DNA from: Crossiella sp. CA-258035
Lineage (GTDB): Bacteria > Actinomycetota > Actinomycetes > Mycobacteriales > Pseudonocardiaceae
DNA length: 64,000 bases
Direction of reading: 5' to 3'
NCBI RefSeq assembly: GCF_030064675.1
Contig: NZ_CP116413.1
Span: 4,310,001 to 4,374,000, forward strand
Shown here: positions 28,613 to 35,500 of the stretch, piece after piece
How the letters are laid out: the number at the start of each line of letters is the position of its first letter
Numbering within the stretch: position 1 is the stretch's first letter
Notes under the pieces: model-generated
The model's database searches: none
The model's input: only the letters and a program-made list of their open reading frames with translations
Told to the model about the DNA's origin: nothing
Position numbers and translations under genes: made by a program

Positions 28613-30036
28613 GGTGTGCGTTCCTTTCCTCCGTGAGCGCCGAGCCGCGAGTGGTGGCGGCTGTAGAGCAGGTAGACCGCGAGCGCCAGCAGCAGCCAGC
28701 CGCCGAAGAGCAGGTAGGTGCCGGCCGGGAGCTGGTAGACCAGGTAGCCGCAGCAGCCGATGGACAGCAGCGGCACCACCGGGTAGCCGGGCACCGAGAA
28801 GCCGCGTTTGAGCTCCGGCTCCCGCCGCCGCAGGATGATCACGCCAAGGGACACCACCGCGAAAGCCACCAGCGCGCCCATGCTGGTCAGGTTCGCCAGC
28901 TGGTCCAGCGGCACGACCGCGGCGATCAGCGCGACAAAACCGCCCACCAGCACGGTGCCGGCCACCGGGGTGCCGGTGCGCGGCGCGATCCGGCAGAACA
29001 CCGGCGGGATGATGCCGTCGCGGCCCATCGAGTACAGGATGCGGGTCTGCCCGTACAGCACGATCAGGATCACGCTGACCACCGAGATCACCACCCCGGC
29101 GGAGAACACCGGCCCCGGCCAGCCGCCGCCGGTGACCCGCTCCAGGATCGCGGACAGCCCGGCCTGCTGGCCCTCGAAGGCCGTCCACGGCTGCGCGCCG
29201 ATGCCGACCAGCGCCACCAGCACGTACACCGCGGTGATCACCAGCAGCGCGCACAGGATGGCCAGCGGCAGCGTGCGGCGCGGGTCGCGCACCTCCTCAC
29301 CAGCGGTGGACACCGCGTCCAGGCCGATGAAGGAGTAGAAGACGGTGGCCGCCGCCGCGCCGACCCCCGCGAAACCCATGGGGGCGAACGGGTGCAGATT
29401 CCCGGCGTCGAACCCGGCCGCGCCGACGACCACGAACAGCGCCAGGATGCCGAGCTTGAGCAGCACCATCACCGTGTTGACCACCGCCGACTCCCGCGCG
29501 CCCCGGACCAGCAGCAGGCAGCACAGCCCCACCAGGACCACCGCGGGCAGGTTGACGTAGCCGCCCTGCCCGGGTGGCGCGGTGATCGCCGCGGGCAGCT
29601 GCGCGCCGAAGAGCCGCTCGGTCAGGTCGTTGAGGTACTGGCCCCAGGTGACCGCGATGACCCCGGCGGAGACCGCGTACTCCAGCAGCAGGCACCAGCC
29701 GACCGCGACCGCGGCCAGCTCGCCGAGGGTGGCGTAGGCATAGGAGTAGGAGGACCCGGCGACCGGCACGGCGGAGGCCAGCTCGGCGTAGCACAGCGCG
29801 GTCAGCGCCGCGGTGACCGCGCCGAGCACGAAGGAGACGATCACCGCCGGTCCGGCCTTGGGCACGGTGGAGCTGAGCGCGAAGAAGATCCCGGTGCCGA
29901 TGGTGGCGCCGATGCCGATCATCGTCAGCTGGAAGGTCCCGATGGTCCGGCGCAGGCCGCCGGTGGCCTCACCCAGCAGCGCGTGCACTGGTTTTCGCCG
30001 CAGTAGCTGCTCCCGCAGCGACACACCGTTGCGCAA
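28609..30036 (-). CDS. APC-family amino acid permease (cationic amino acid transporter type)
   Basis: A 475-residue membrane protein with about twelve to thirteen transmembrane segments. The APC core signature GIGATIGTGIFFALS (about 41-55) and the helix 3 segment CYAELASAVPVAGSSYSYAY (about 82-101) place it near YfnA/CAT-type transporters, which import amino acids with protons. It heads a five-gene operon with D-aminoacylase and racemase genes, so its cargo is probably a free D- or L-amino acid. The TTG start at 30036 has GAGG eight bases upstream; a GTG four codons in lacks a ribosome site. The gene is divergent from PucR. Confidence 0.87.
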   Translation of the reverse strand: MRNGVSLREQLLRRKPVHALLGEATGGLRRTIGTFQLTMIGIGATIGTGIFFALSSTVPKAGPAVIVSFVLGAVTAALTALCYAELASAVPVAGSSYSYAYATLGELAAVAVGWCLLLEYAVSAGVIAVTWGQYLNDLTERLFGAQLPAAITAPPGQGGYVNLPAVVLVGLCCLLLVRGARESAVVNTVMVLLKLGILALFVVVGAAGFDAGNLHPFAPMGFAGVGAAAATVFYSFIGLDAVSTAGEEVRDPRRTLPLAILCALLVITAVYVLVALVGIGAQPWTAFEGQQAGLSAILERVTGGGWPGPVFSAGVVISVVSVILIVLYGQTRILYSMGRDGIIPPVFCRIAPRTGTPVAGTVLVGGFVALIAAVVPLDQLANLTSMGALVAFAVVSLGVIILRRREPELKRGFSVPGYPVVPLLSIGCCGYLVYQLPAGTYLLFGGWLLLALAVYLLYSRHHSRLGAHGGKERTP

Positions 30037-30112
30037 GGCGGCCTCATTCCGTTTCCGAGGGGTGCCGCCATTCTGGGTTCCGGCGCACGGCCGAGTCGTT
30101 GGCGGAACTGCC

Positions 30113-30118
30113 TATACT
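30113..30118 (+). promoter_or_regulatory. -10 box of a leaderless pucR-type transcript
   Basis: TATACT ends six bases before the in-frame GTG at 30125, which lacks a Shine-Dalgarno sequence, so transcription should start at the first codon. The -35 region (about 30090-30096) is weak. Confidence 0.45.
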
Positions 30119-30124
30119 TCCGCG

Positions 30125-31330
30125 GTGCGGATGTCGGAATCGCCGAACGTGGGTGGCACCAGCGAGGAGCTCTACGCCCTCGCCGACGCCATGGCCGCGG
30201 TCATCGGCGGTTCGGTGTCCATCGAGGACCTGGACAACCGGGTGCTGGCCTACTCCTCGCTGCCCGAGCAGCGCATCGACGAGCTGCGCCGCCGCGGCAT
30301 CCTGGACCGCCGGGTCCCCGACCAGCCCGAGCAGGTTGGCCAGTACCGGCAGGTCCTGGCGGCCGAGGGAGTCGTGCGGCTGCCCGTGCTGGCTCCGGAC
30401 GAGCTGCCCAGGGTGGCGGTGGCGATCCGGGCCGGTGAGCGGCCGCTGGGCACCATCTGGGCGATCGAGGGGGAGTCGCCGCTGGGGGAGACGGGGAAGT
30501 CCGCGCTGCTCGACGGCGCGCGGCTGGCCGCGACCCACCTGCTGCGCCACCGCGGGGCGGCCGAGCTCGACCGCCAGGTCCGGGAGAACGCGCTGCGCAG
30601 CGCCTTGGTCGGCGACGACGCGGCTGGTGAGGCGCGGGTCCGGCTCGGGCTGCCCGACCCGCCGCAGCTGACCCTGCTCGGTCTCGCCCCGGCCCGCCGC
30701 GAGTCCCCGCTGGAGGTGCCGCTGAGCGCCGCCGCGGCCCGGCACTGGGCCGCGGTCTCCGCCGAGGCGGCCACCGCGACCATCAACCGCACCGTCTACG
30801 TGCTGCTGTTCAGCGATCCACCGGCCACCGCGCGGAGGCTGGCCGAACAGGCGGTCGCGGCCCTGGAGAGCACCCTGGACGCGCCGGTGCGCTGCGCGCT
30901 GAGCCGCACCACCGGCGAGGCCGCCGACCTGCCCGCCCTGCGCACCGAGGTCGACGACATCCTCCGGGTGACCACCGCCGACCCCGCGGGTCTGCCGGTT
31001 GCCGTGCTCGGGCAGGTGCACGCCAGCGTGCTGCTCACCCACCTTGCCGACGAGCTGGCCCGCCATCCCGGCCTGCGCCACCCCGGCATCGAGGCGATGG
31101 TCGAGCACGACCGCACCCGCCGCACCCAGTACGCGGACTCGGTCACCGCCTGGCTGGACGCGGCGGGCAACGTCGGTGAGGCGGCCCGGCGGCTGTCCGT
31201 GCACCCCAACACGCTGAAGTACCGGCTGCGGCGGGTGCACGACCTGTTCGGCGTGGACCTGCTCGGCCACCCGGACGACCGGCTGTCCTGCTGGCTCCAG
31301 CTCCGCTGCGGTTCGCGCGGAACTGGTTGA
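30125..31330 (+). CDS. PucR-family transcriptional regulator
   Basis: A 401-residue regulator with a GAF-like N-terminal sensor (about 15-165), a GGDEF-like central region, and a C-terminal PucR helix-turn-helix (GNVGEAARRLSVHPNTLKYR, about 352-371). Such proteins usually activate purine, amine or amino acid catabolic genes in response to a metabolite. It is divergent from the permease/D-aminoacylase operon, its probable target. The GTG at 30125 is preferred because a TATACT box predicts a leaderless message; an ATG two codons later is equally in frame. Confidence 0.85.
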   Translation: MRMSESPNVGGTSEELYALADAMAAVIGGSVSIEDLDNRVLAYSSLPEQRIDELRRRGILDRRVPDQPEQVGQYRQVLAAEGVVRLPVLAPDELPRVAVAIRAGERPLGTIWAIEGESPLGETGKSALLDGARLAATHLLRHRGAAELDRQVRENALRSALVGDDAAGEARVRLGLPDPPQLTLLGLAPARRESPLEVPLSAAAARHWAAVSAEAATATINRTVYVLLFSDPPATARRLAEQAVAALESTLDAPVRCALSRTTGEAADLPALRTEVDDILRVTTADPAGLPVAVLGQVHASVLLTHLADELARHPGLRHPGIEAMVEHDRTRRTQYADSVTAWLDAAGNVGEAARRLSVHPNTLKYRLRRVHDLFGVDLLGHPDDRLSCWLQLRCGSRGTG

Positions 31331-31346
31331 CCCGCGTTGGGGACGC

Positions 31347-31967
31347 TCAGGTCGTGCGGATGGTGTCCTTGATCCACTGGAGCGAGGCGTGCGCTGACCC
31401 GTAGATCCCGTGCTGGTCCCGCGCGCCGCGGGAGTCCACGCCGTGCACGGTCCAGGCCCCGTTCGCCCGGCGCGGCAGTGGGCCGCCGGAGTCGCCGGCG
31501 CGGCTGGTCTGCGGCCACTTGCCGGGGCCGGGCAGGGCGGCCATGCACAGTTCGCCCGGTTCCATCGGCTCACCGCTCATGCCGAGGCAGCGGTCGGGTT
31601 CGAACACCCAGCTGTCCAGCTGCCGCAGCTTGACCGGGGGCGGCGGCCAGGGATCGCCGGGGTTCTCCGGGAGCTGGTGGTCGCCCCAGCCGATCGTGTG
31701 GACCGCGTCACCTGGCCGCAACTCCTTGTGCGGCAACACAACGGGCCTGCGCCAGGACGGCAGGTCGAGCTTGAGCAGGGCGACATCCGGCCCGTACTCG
31801 CCGCCCTTGGCGCGGTTGTTGCTGCCCAGCCGGACCCGGATCTGCCTGGGGTCCTTGCGTTTTCCGTCGGCGTCCACCTCGCAGTGCTTCGCCGTGAGTA
31901 TCCACTGTGGACTGACGAGCGAGCCTGCGCAGAAGTGACCGCCGTTGGCGTCTTGGAGTGACGCCAC
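31347..31967 (-). CDS. Trypsin-like (S1) serine protease lacking its N-terminus
   Basis: A 206-residue S1 protease body with the complete catalytic triad: histidine in LTAKHC (about 28), aspartate in PDVALLKLD (about 61), and serine in AGDSGGP (about 160). Normal secreted members begin with a signal peptide, a propeptide and a mature IVGG end that inserts to activate the enzyme; here the frame opens only at MASLQDANGGHFCAG. Immediately upstream, another frame reads MWLVTGGV, resembling the missing activation end, so a frameshift near 31970 has probably split the gene. A further upstream ATG (about 32170) opens a signal-like stretch in that same frame. The gene is likely inactive or only partly functional. 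Confidence 0.65.
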   Translation of the reverse strand: MASLQDANGGHFCAGSLVSPQWILTAKHCEVDADGKRKDPRQIRVRLGSNNRAKGGEYGPDVALLKLDLPSWRRPVVLPHKELRPGDAVHTIGWGDHQLPENPGDPWPPPPVKLRQLDSWVFEPDRCLGMSGEPMEPGELCMAALPGPGKWPQTSRAGDSGGPLPRRANGAWTVHGVDSRGARDQHGIYGSAHASLQWIKDTIRTT

Positions 31968-32036
31968 CCGTCACCAGCCACATCCGGCCGCGCTTGCGTG
32001 CAGTGCTCATGGCGCCAGGCGACCACAGCGGATGAT

Positions 32037-32117
32037 TTGGCGATGTTTCGGCGCGGAATGCGAGCAGCCGCAGGCCGATCGCGCCGCCGGGCCGGTCCGG
32101 CCCGATGTTTCGGCGCA
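32037..32117 (+). repeat. Direct repeat CGATGTTTCGGCGC
   Basis: The 14-base sequence CGATGTTTCGGCGC occurs near 32040 and again near 32103, in the region upstream of the truncated protease. The 63-base spacing suggests a local duplication that may have damaged the protease N-terminus. Confidence 0.5.
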
Positions 32118-32178
32118 CCGGCAGAACTAGGCCAAACGCGAGTAGCGCGCCAACTGAACGATTGCTCATAATTGGGCA

Positions 32179-32808
32179 ATGACCAGCAGCGATGCTCGCC
32201 CGCGGCGGCTCTCCTTCGCGGAGGTGCGGGCCAGGCTCGGACAGCCGGAGCCGATGGCCAGGGTCAAGGTGAAGGACCGCGTCGACCGGCACGCGCACCG
32301 CTTCATCGCCCACTCGCCGTTCCTGGCCATGGCCACCTCGGATGCCACCGGCCTGCCCGACTGCTCACCGCGCGGCGACTACCCGGGGTTCGTCAAGGTG
32401 CTCGACGAGCGCACCCTCGCGATTCCGGACCGGCCGGGCAACAAGCTCGCCGACTCCTTCCACAACCTCGCCGAGAACGACGGGATCGGACTGCTGTTCC
32501 TCATCCCGGGGCTGCGGGAGGTGTTGCGGGTCAACGGTCACGCCTATCCCACCGACGAACCCGACGTGCTGGCCCGGATGCGCACCGAGGGCAGGGACGC
32601 CGAGCTGGCCCTGGTCGTGGAGGTGGCCGAGGTCTACTTCCACTGCGGCCGCGCGCTGATCCGGTCCCGGCTGTGGGATCCGGCCAGCCAGGCCCTGGCC
32701 GCCGAGATCCCGTCCATGGGCGAGATCGCCGTCGAGCAGCTGGGCATCGACTTCGATCCGGCGGTGCTGACGGCCAGTGTCGAAGCAGGTTACCGGAAGC
32801 TGTACTGA
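32179..32808 (+). CDS. Pyridoxamine 5'-phosphate oxidase-family FMN protein (MSMEG_1061-like)
   Basis: A 209-residue protein with a split-barrel flavin-binding fold: HSPFLAMATSDATGLPDCSP (about 45-64) is the typical PPOX strand pair, followed by DRPGNKLADSFHNL, which is characteristic of the MSMEG_1061-type FMN subgroup. These proteins bind FMN or F420 and reduce or oxidise poorly defined substrates; pyridoxal phosphate synthesis is not implied. An iron-sulfur reductase gene starts 11 bases downstream and is probably its electron donor. The two form an operon with no visible dedicated regulator. Confidence 0.83.
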   Translation: MTSSDARPRRLSFAEVRARLGQPEPMARVKVKDRVDRHAHRFIAHSPFLAMATSDATGLPDCSPRGDYPGFVKVLDERTLAIPDRPGNKLADSFHNLAENDGIGLLFLIPGLREVLRVNGHAYPTDEPDVLARMRTEGRDAELALVVEVAEVYFHCGRALIRSRLWDPASQALAAEIPSMGEIAVEQLGIDFDPAVLTASVEAGYRKLY

Positions 32809-32819
32809 GGAGATCCCCT

Positions 32820-33728
32820 ATGCAGCACACAGTTCTGGACCGCGTGGAGCCGGTCGCCGACGGCGTCGTCTCGCTCGTGCTGCGCGGCGCCGAAGGCCCA
32901 CTGGCGCCGTGGGAACCGGGCGCGCACGTCGATCTGACCTTGCCCAACTGGCTGATCCGGCAGTACTCGCTGTGCGGCGACCCGGCCGACCGCGAGACAT
33001 ACCGCGTCGCCGTCCGGCACGACCGGCTCAGCCGCGGCGGCTCGGAGTACCTGCACCTGTTCCTGCGCGCGGGCCACCGGCTGCCGGTCTCGTTGCCGCG
33101 CAACAACTTCCCGCTGCTGCCCGCGCCGGAGTACCTGTTCCTGGCCGGCGGCATCGGCATCACCCCCATCATGCCCATGCTGGCCGCGGCGGTCGAGTCG
33201 GGAGCCAGGGCCACGCTGACCTACGTTGGCAGGTCCTTGTCCACCATGCCCTTCGCCGAGGAGCTCCGCGCCGCGCACGGTGACCGGGTGCGCGTGCACG
33301 CCACCGAGGAGCAGGGCAGGCCCGACTTCACCGCGCTGGCGGCCACGCTGAGCCCCCAGGCGCTGGTGTACTGCTGCGGCCCCGCCTCGATGCTCGATGC
33401 GGCCGAGGCGGCGTTTCCCGCTCAGCGACTGCACATCGAGCGTTTCCGGCCGCAGGTCAAGGAGTTCCCGCCCAACCAGCCGTTCGAGGTTCGCTGTGTC
33501 CAATCAGGACAGACCATCGTGGTGGGCGCGGACGAGTCGCTGCTGGACGCGTTGAACCACGCCGGACTCCGGGTGCCGTCCGGTTGCCGCGAAGGCGTGT
33601 GCGGCAGCTGCGAGATCCCGCTCCTCGACGGCGAACCTGAGCACCGGGACGACATCGGCGCGCCGCCCGGCCGGATGTACTGCTGCGTCTCCCGCGCCCG
33701 GTCCGGCCACCTCGCCGTCGACCTCTGA
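32820..33728 (+). CDS. PDR/VanB-family flavin and 2Fe-2S oxidoreductase
   Basis: A 302-residue reductase of the phthalate dioxygenase reductase type. An FMN-binding barrel (about 1-100, with RQYSLCGDP) and an NAD-binding region (about 105-215, GGIGITPI) are followed by a C-terminal plant-type ferredoxin with cluster cysteines in CREGVCGSC and a later CC pair (YCCVSR). It passes electrons from NADH through flavin and iron-sulfur to a partner. The closest partner here is the PPOX flavoprotein just upstream. The GAGGAG ribosome site overlaps the end of that gene, so the pair should be coexpressed. Confidence 0.87.
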   Translation: MQHTVLDRVEPVADGVVSLVLRGAEGPLAPWEPGAHVDLTLPNWLIRQYSLCGDPADRETYRVAVRHDRLSRGGSEYLHLFLRAGHRLPVSLPRNNFPLLPAPEYLFLAGGIGITPIMPMLAAAVESGARATLTYVGRSLSTMPFAEELRAAHGDRVRVHATEEQGRPDFTALAATLSPQALVYCCGPASMLDAAEAAFPAQRLHIERFRPQVKEFPPNQPFEVRCVQSGQTIVVGADESLLDALNHAGLRVPSGCREGVCGSCEIPLLDGEPEHRDDIGAPPGRMYCCVSRARSGHLAVDL

Positions 33729-33735
33729 CCCGGGG

Positions 33736-34110
33736 TCAGCTGGCCGCCGCCCGGAAAGTCGCGCGGTAGGAACGGTTCGTGGCCATCAGCTCGTCCAGCG
33801 CGTCCCTGGTGCGGCTGAGCTCGGCGATGTGCTCGGAGAGGCGGTCGCGTTCCCGCTCCATGCGGGCCATCGCGGCGTCGACACTCTCCGCGCTCGGCGA
33901 GTCCACACAGGGCAGCACCTCGGCGATGGTGCGGCTGGACAGCCCGGCGGCGAACATCCGCTGGATGAAGTGGACCCGCTCGACCTCGTTGTCCGTGTAG
34001 TGCCGCTGCCCGCTCGCGCTGCGGCGGCTGACCAGCAGGCCCTGTTCCTCGTAGTAGCGCAGGGACCGGATGCTGACCCCGGTTCGTGCCGCCAACTCCC
34101 CGATGCGCAC
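33736..34110 (-). CDS. MerR-family regulator
   Basis: A 124-residue MerR-type activator/repressor: winged HTH VRIGELAARTGVSIRSLRYY (about 1-20), YTDNEVERVHFIQRMFAAG, and a coiled-coil dimerisation helix (about 75-112). No metal-binding cysteine pair is present beyond a single cysteine in VLPCVDS. The GTG at 34110 is supported by GGGAGGGG just upstream; an extended N-terminus is less likely. It is divergent from an old yellow enzyme, and a dyad inside an over-long promoter spacer facing that gene indicates the classical MerR twist-activation mechanism. Confidence 0.87.
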   Translation of the reverse strand: MRIGELAARTGVSIRSLRYYEEQGLLVSRRSASGQRHYTDNEVERVHFIQRMFAAGLSSRTIAEVLPCVDSPSAESVDAAMARMERERDRLSEHIAELSRTRDALDELMATNRSYRATFRAAAS

Positions 34111-34146
34111 TTCGCCCCTCCCGGCTGTGACCCGTGGCACACGTCT

Positions 34147-34178
34147 TTGCCTCTGACATCGATGTGAGGTTCTAGCGT
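34147..34178 (+). promoter_or_regulatory. MerR-type promoter and dyad for the old yellow enzyme gene
   Basis: TTGCCT (34147-34152) and TAGCGT (34173-34178) are separated by 20 bases (19 if CTAGCG is the -10). The spacer carries an imperfect dyad, CCTCTGACATCGATGTGAGG (34150-34169), centred on ACATCGATGT. A stretched spacer with a central dyad is diagnostic of MerR-regulated promoters. Confidence 0.6.
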
Positions 34179-34225
34179 AGCCGTAACGCCCGGGACCGGG
34201 CGTCGCGGAACAGAGGAGCCCTGAC

Positions 34226-35299
34226 GTGCCAACACTTTTCGACCGCTACCAGCTCGGCGGCCTGACCCTGCCCAACCGGGTGGTGATGGCGCCGATGACC
34301 AGGGCCAGGGCCGCACGCGGCGGCCTGGCCACCCCGTCGATGGCGAGCTACTACGCCCAGCGCGCGACCGCCGGTCTGATCGTGACCGAGGGCGTCCAGC
34401 CAAGCCTGATCGGACAGTCCAACCCGGGCACGCCGGGCCTGCACACCGAGGAGCAGGTCGCCTCGTGGCGGCCGGTGACCGAGGCCGTGCACACCAACGG
34501 CGGCCGCCTGTTCGCCCAGATCATGCACGGCGGCAGGGTCTCGCACCCGGACACCACCGGCCTGCGACCGCTCGGCCCCTCCGCCGTGCCCGCCGCCGGC
34601 GAGGTGTTCACCCCGACCGGCCGCCAGCCCGCGCCGATCCCGCGCGCCCTGGACACCGCCGAAGTGCCCGAACACGCCCACTCCTACGCCGAGGCCGCCC
34701 GCCGGGCCGTCGAGGCGGGCTTCGACGGCGTGGAACTGCATGGCGCCAACGGTTACCTCATCTCGCAGTTCCTCGCTGCCAACGCCAACCTGCGCACCGA
34801 CCACTACGGCGGCTCGGTGGCCAACCGGATCCGCTTCGCCGTCGAAGCCGTCTCGGCCACCGTGGACGCCATCGGCGCGAGCAGGACCGGCATCCGCCTG
34901 TCCCCGGGCGCGACCTTCTGGGGCGTCCAGGAAACCGACATCCCCGAGCTCTACACCGCCCTGCTGCGCGAACTGGCGCGCCTGGAGCTGGCCTACGTCC
35001 ACCTGGAGGCCACCACCGACGAGGAGGTGCTGCTCGACCTGCGCCGCGCCTGGCCGGGCACCCTCATCATGAACCCGGTGTATCCGTTGGGCCCCAAGCA
35101 GGTCGGCCGCGACAACGCCGACCACTGGCTGGGCCTGGGCGCTGACCTGATCAGCTTCGGCCGCGCCTTCATCGCCAACCCGGACCTGGTCGAACGCCTG
35201 CGCAACGCACTGCCGATCGCGCCCGTGGACGAGGCCACCTACTACCAGGGCGGCGACGCGGGCTACCTGACCTATTCCGCGTACCAGTACCAGGCCTGA
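34226..35299 (+). CDS. Old yellow enzyme-family alkene reductase
   Basis: A 357-residue FMN-dependent TIM-barrel enzyme of the NemA/OYE type. Landmarks are the MAPMTRARA strand (about 21-29), the HGANGYLISQFL substrate-anion motif (about 171-182), the LRTDHYGGS loop, and the FGRAFIANPDL phosphate-binding end. These enzymes reduce activated carbon-carbon double bonds, quinones or nitro compounds with NADPH, often as defence against electrophiles. Control by the divergent MerR regulator fits a stress-induced detoxifier. A remnant of a FAD monooxygenase begins directly after its stop. Confidence 0.92.
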   Translation: MPTLFDRYQLGGLTLPNRVVMAPMTRARAARGGLATPSMASYYAQRATAGLIVTEGVQPSLIGQSNPGTPGLHTEEQVASWRPVTEAVHTNGGRLFAQIMHGGRVSHPDTTGLRPLGPSAVPAAGEVFTPTGRQPAPIPRALDTAEVPEHAHSYAEAARRAVEAGFDGVELHGANGYLISQFLAANANLRTDHYGGSVANRIRFAVEAVSATVDAIGASRTGIRLSPGATFWGVQETDIPELYTALLRELARLELAYVHLEATTDEEVLLDLRRAWPGTLIMNPVYPLGPKQVGRDNADHWLGLGADLISFGRAFIANPDLVERLRNALPIAPVDEATYYQGGDAGYLTYSAYQYQA

Positions 35300-35300
35300 C

Positions 35301-35490
35301 GGCTGCCGGGCGCTGGTCGTGGAGCGTCATGCCGGGACGGCCACCCATCCCAAGGCGCGCGGGTTCAACGCCAGGACCATGGAGCTCTTCCGCGGCACGG
35401 GCATCGCGGAACGGGTGCTGGCAGCGGCATGCGGCTCCTCCCGGGGAGAGATCCCACCGGGAGTGTCCGGCAGGGCCGGGCGGGTTGATC
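35301..35490 (+). pseudogene. Remnant of a FAD-dependent aromatic monooxygenase
   Basis: Directly after the OYE stop, in frame from 35301, the translation reads ALVVERHAGTATHPKARGFN and then ARTMELFRGTGIAERVLAA, the post-dinucleotide segment of class A flavin hydroxylases (PheA/TfdB type, MhpA-like). The start, the GxGxxG motif and everything beyond about 60 residues are missing. It is a fragment left by deletion, not an expressed enzyme. Confidence 0.7.
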
Positions 35491-35500
35491 AGGTCCGGCG

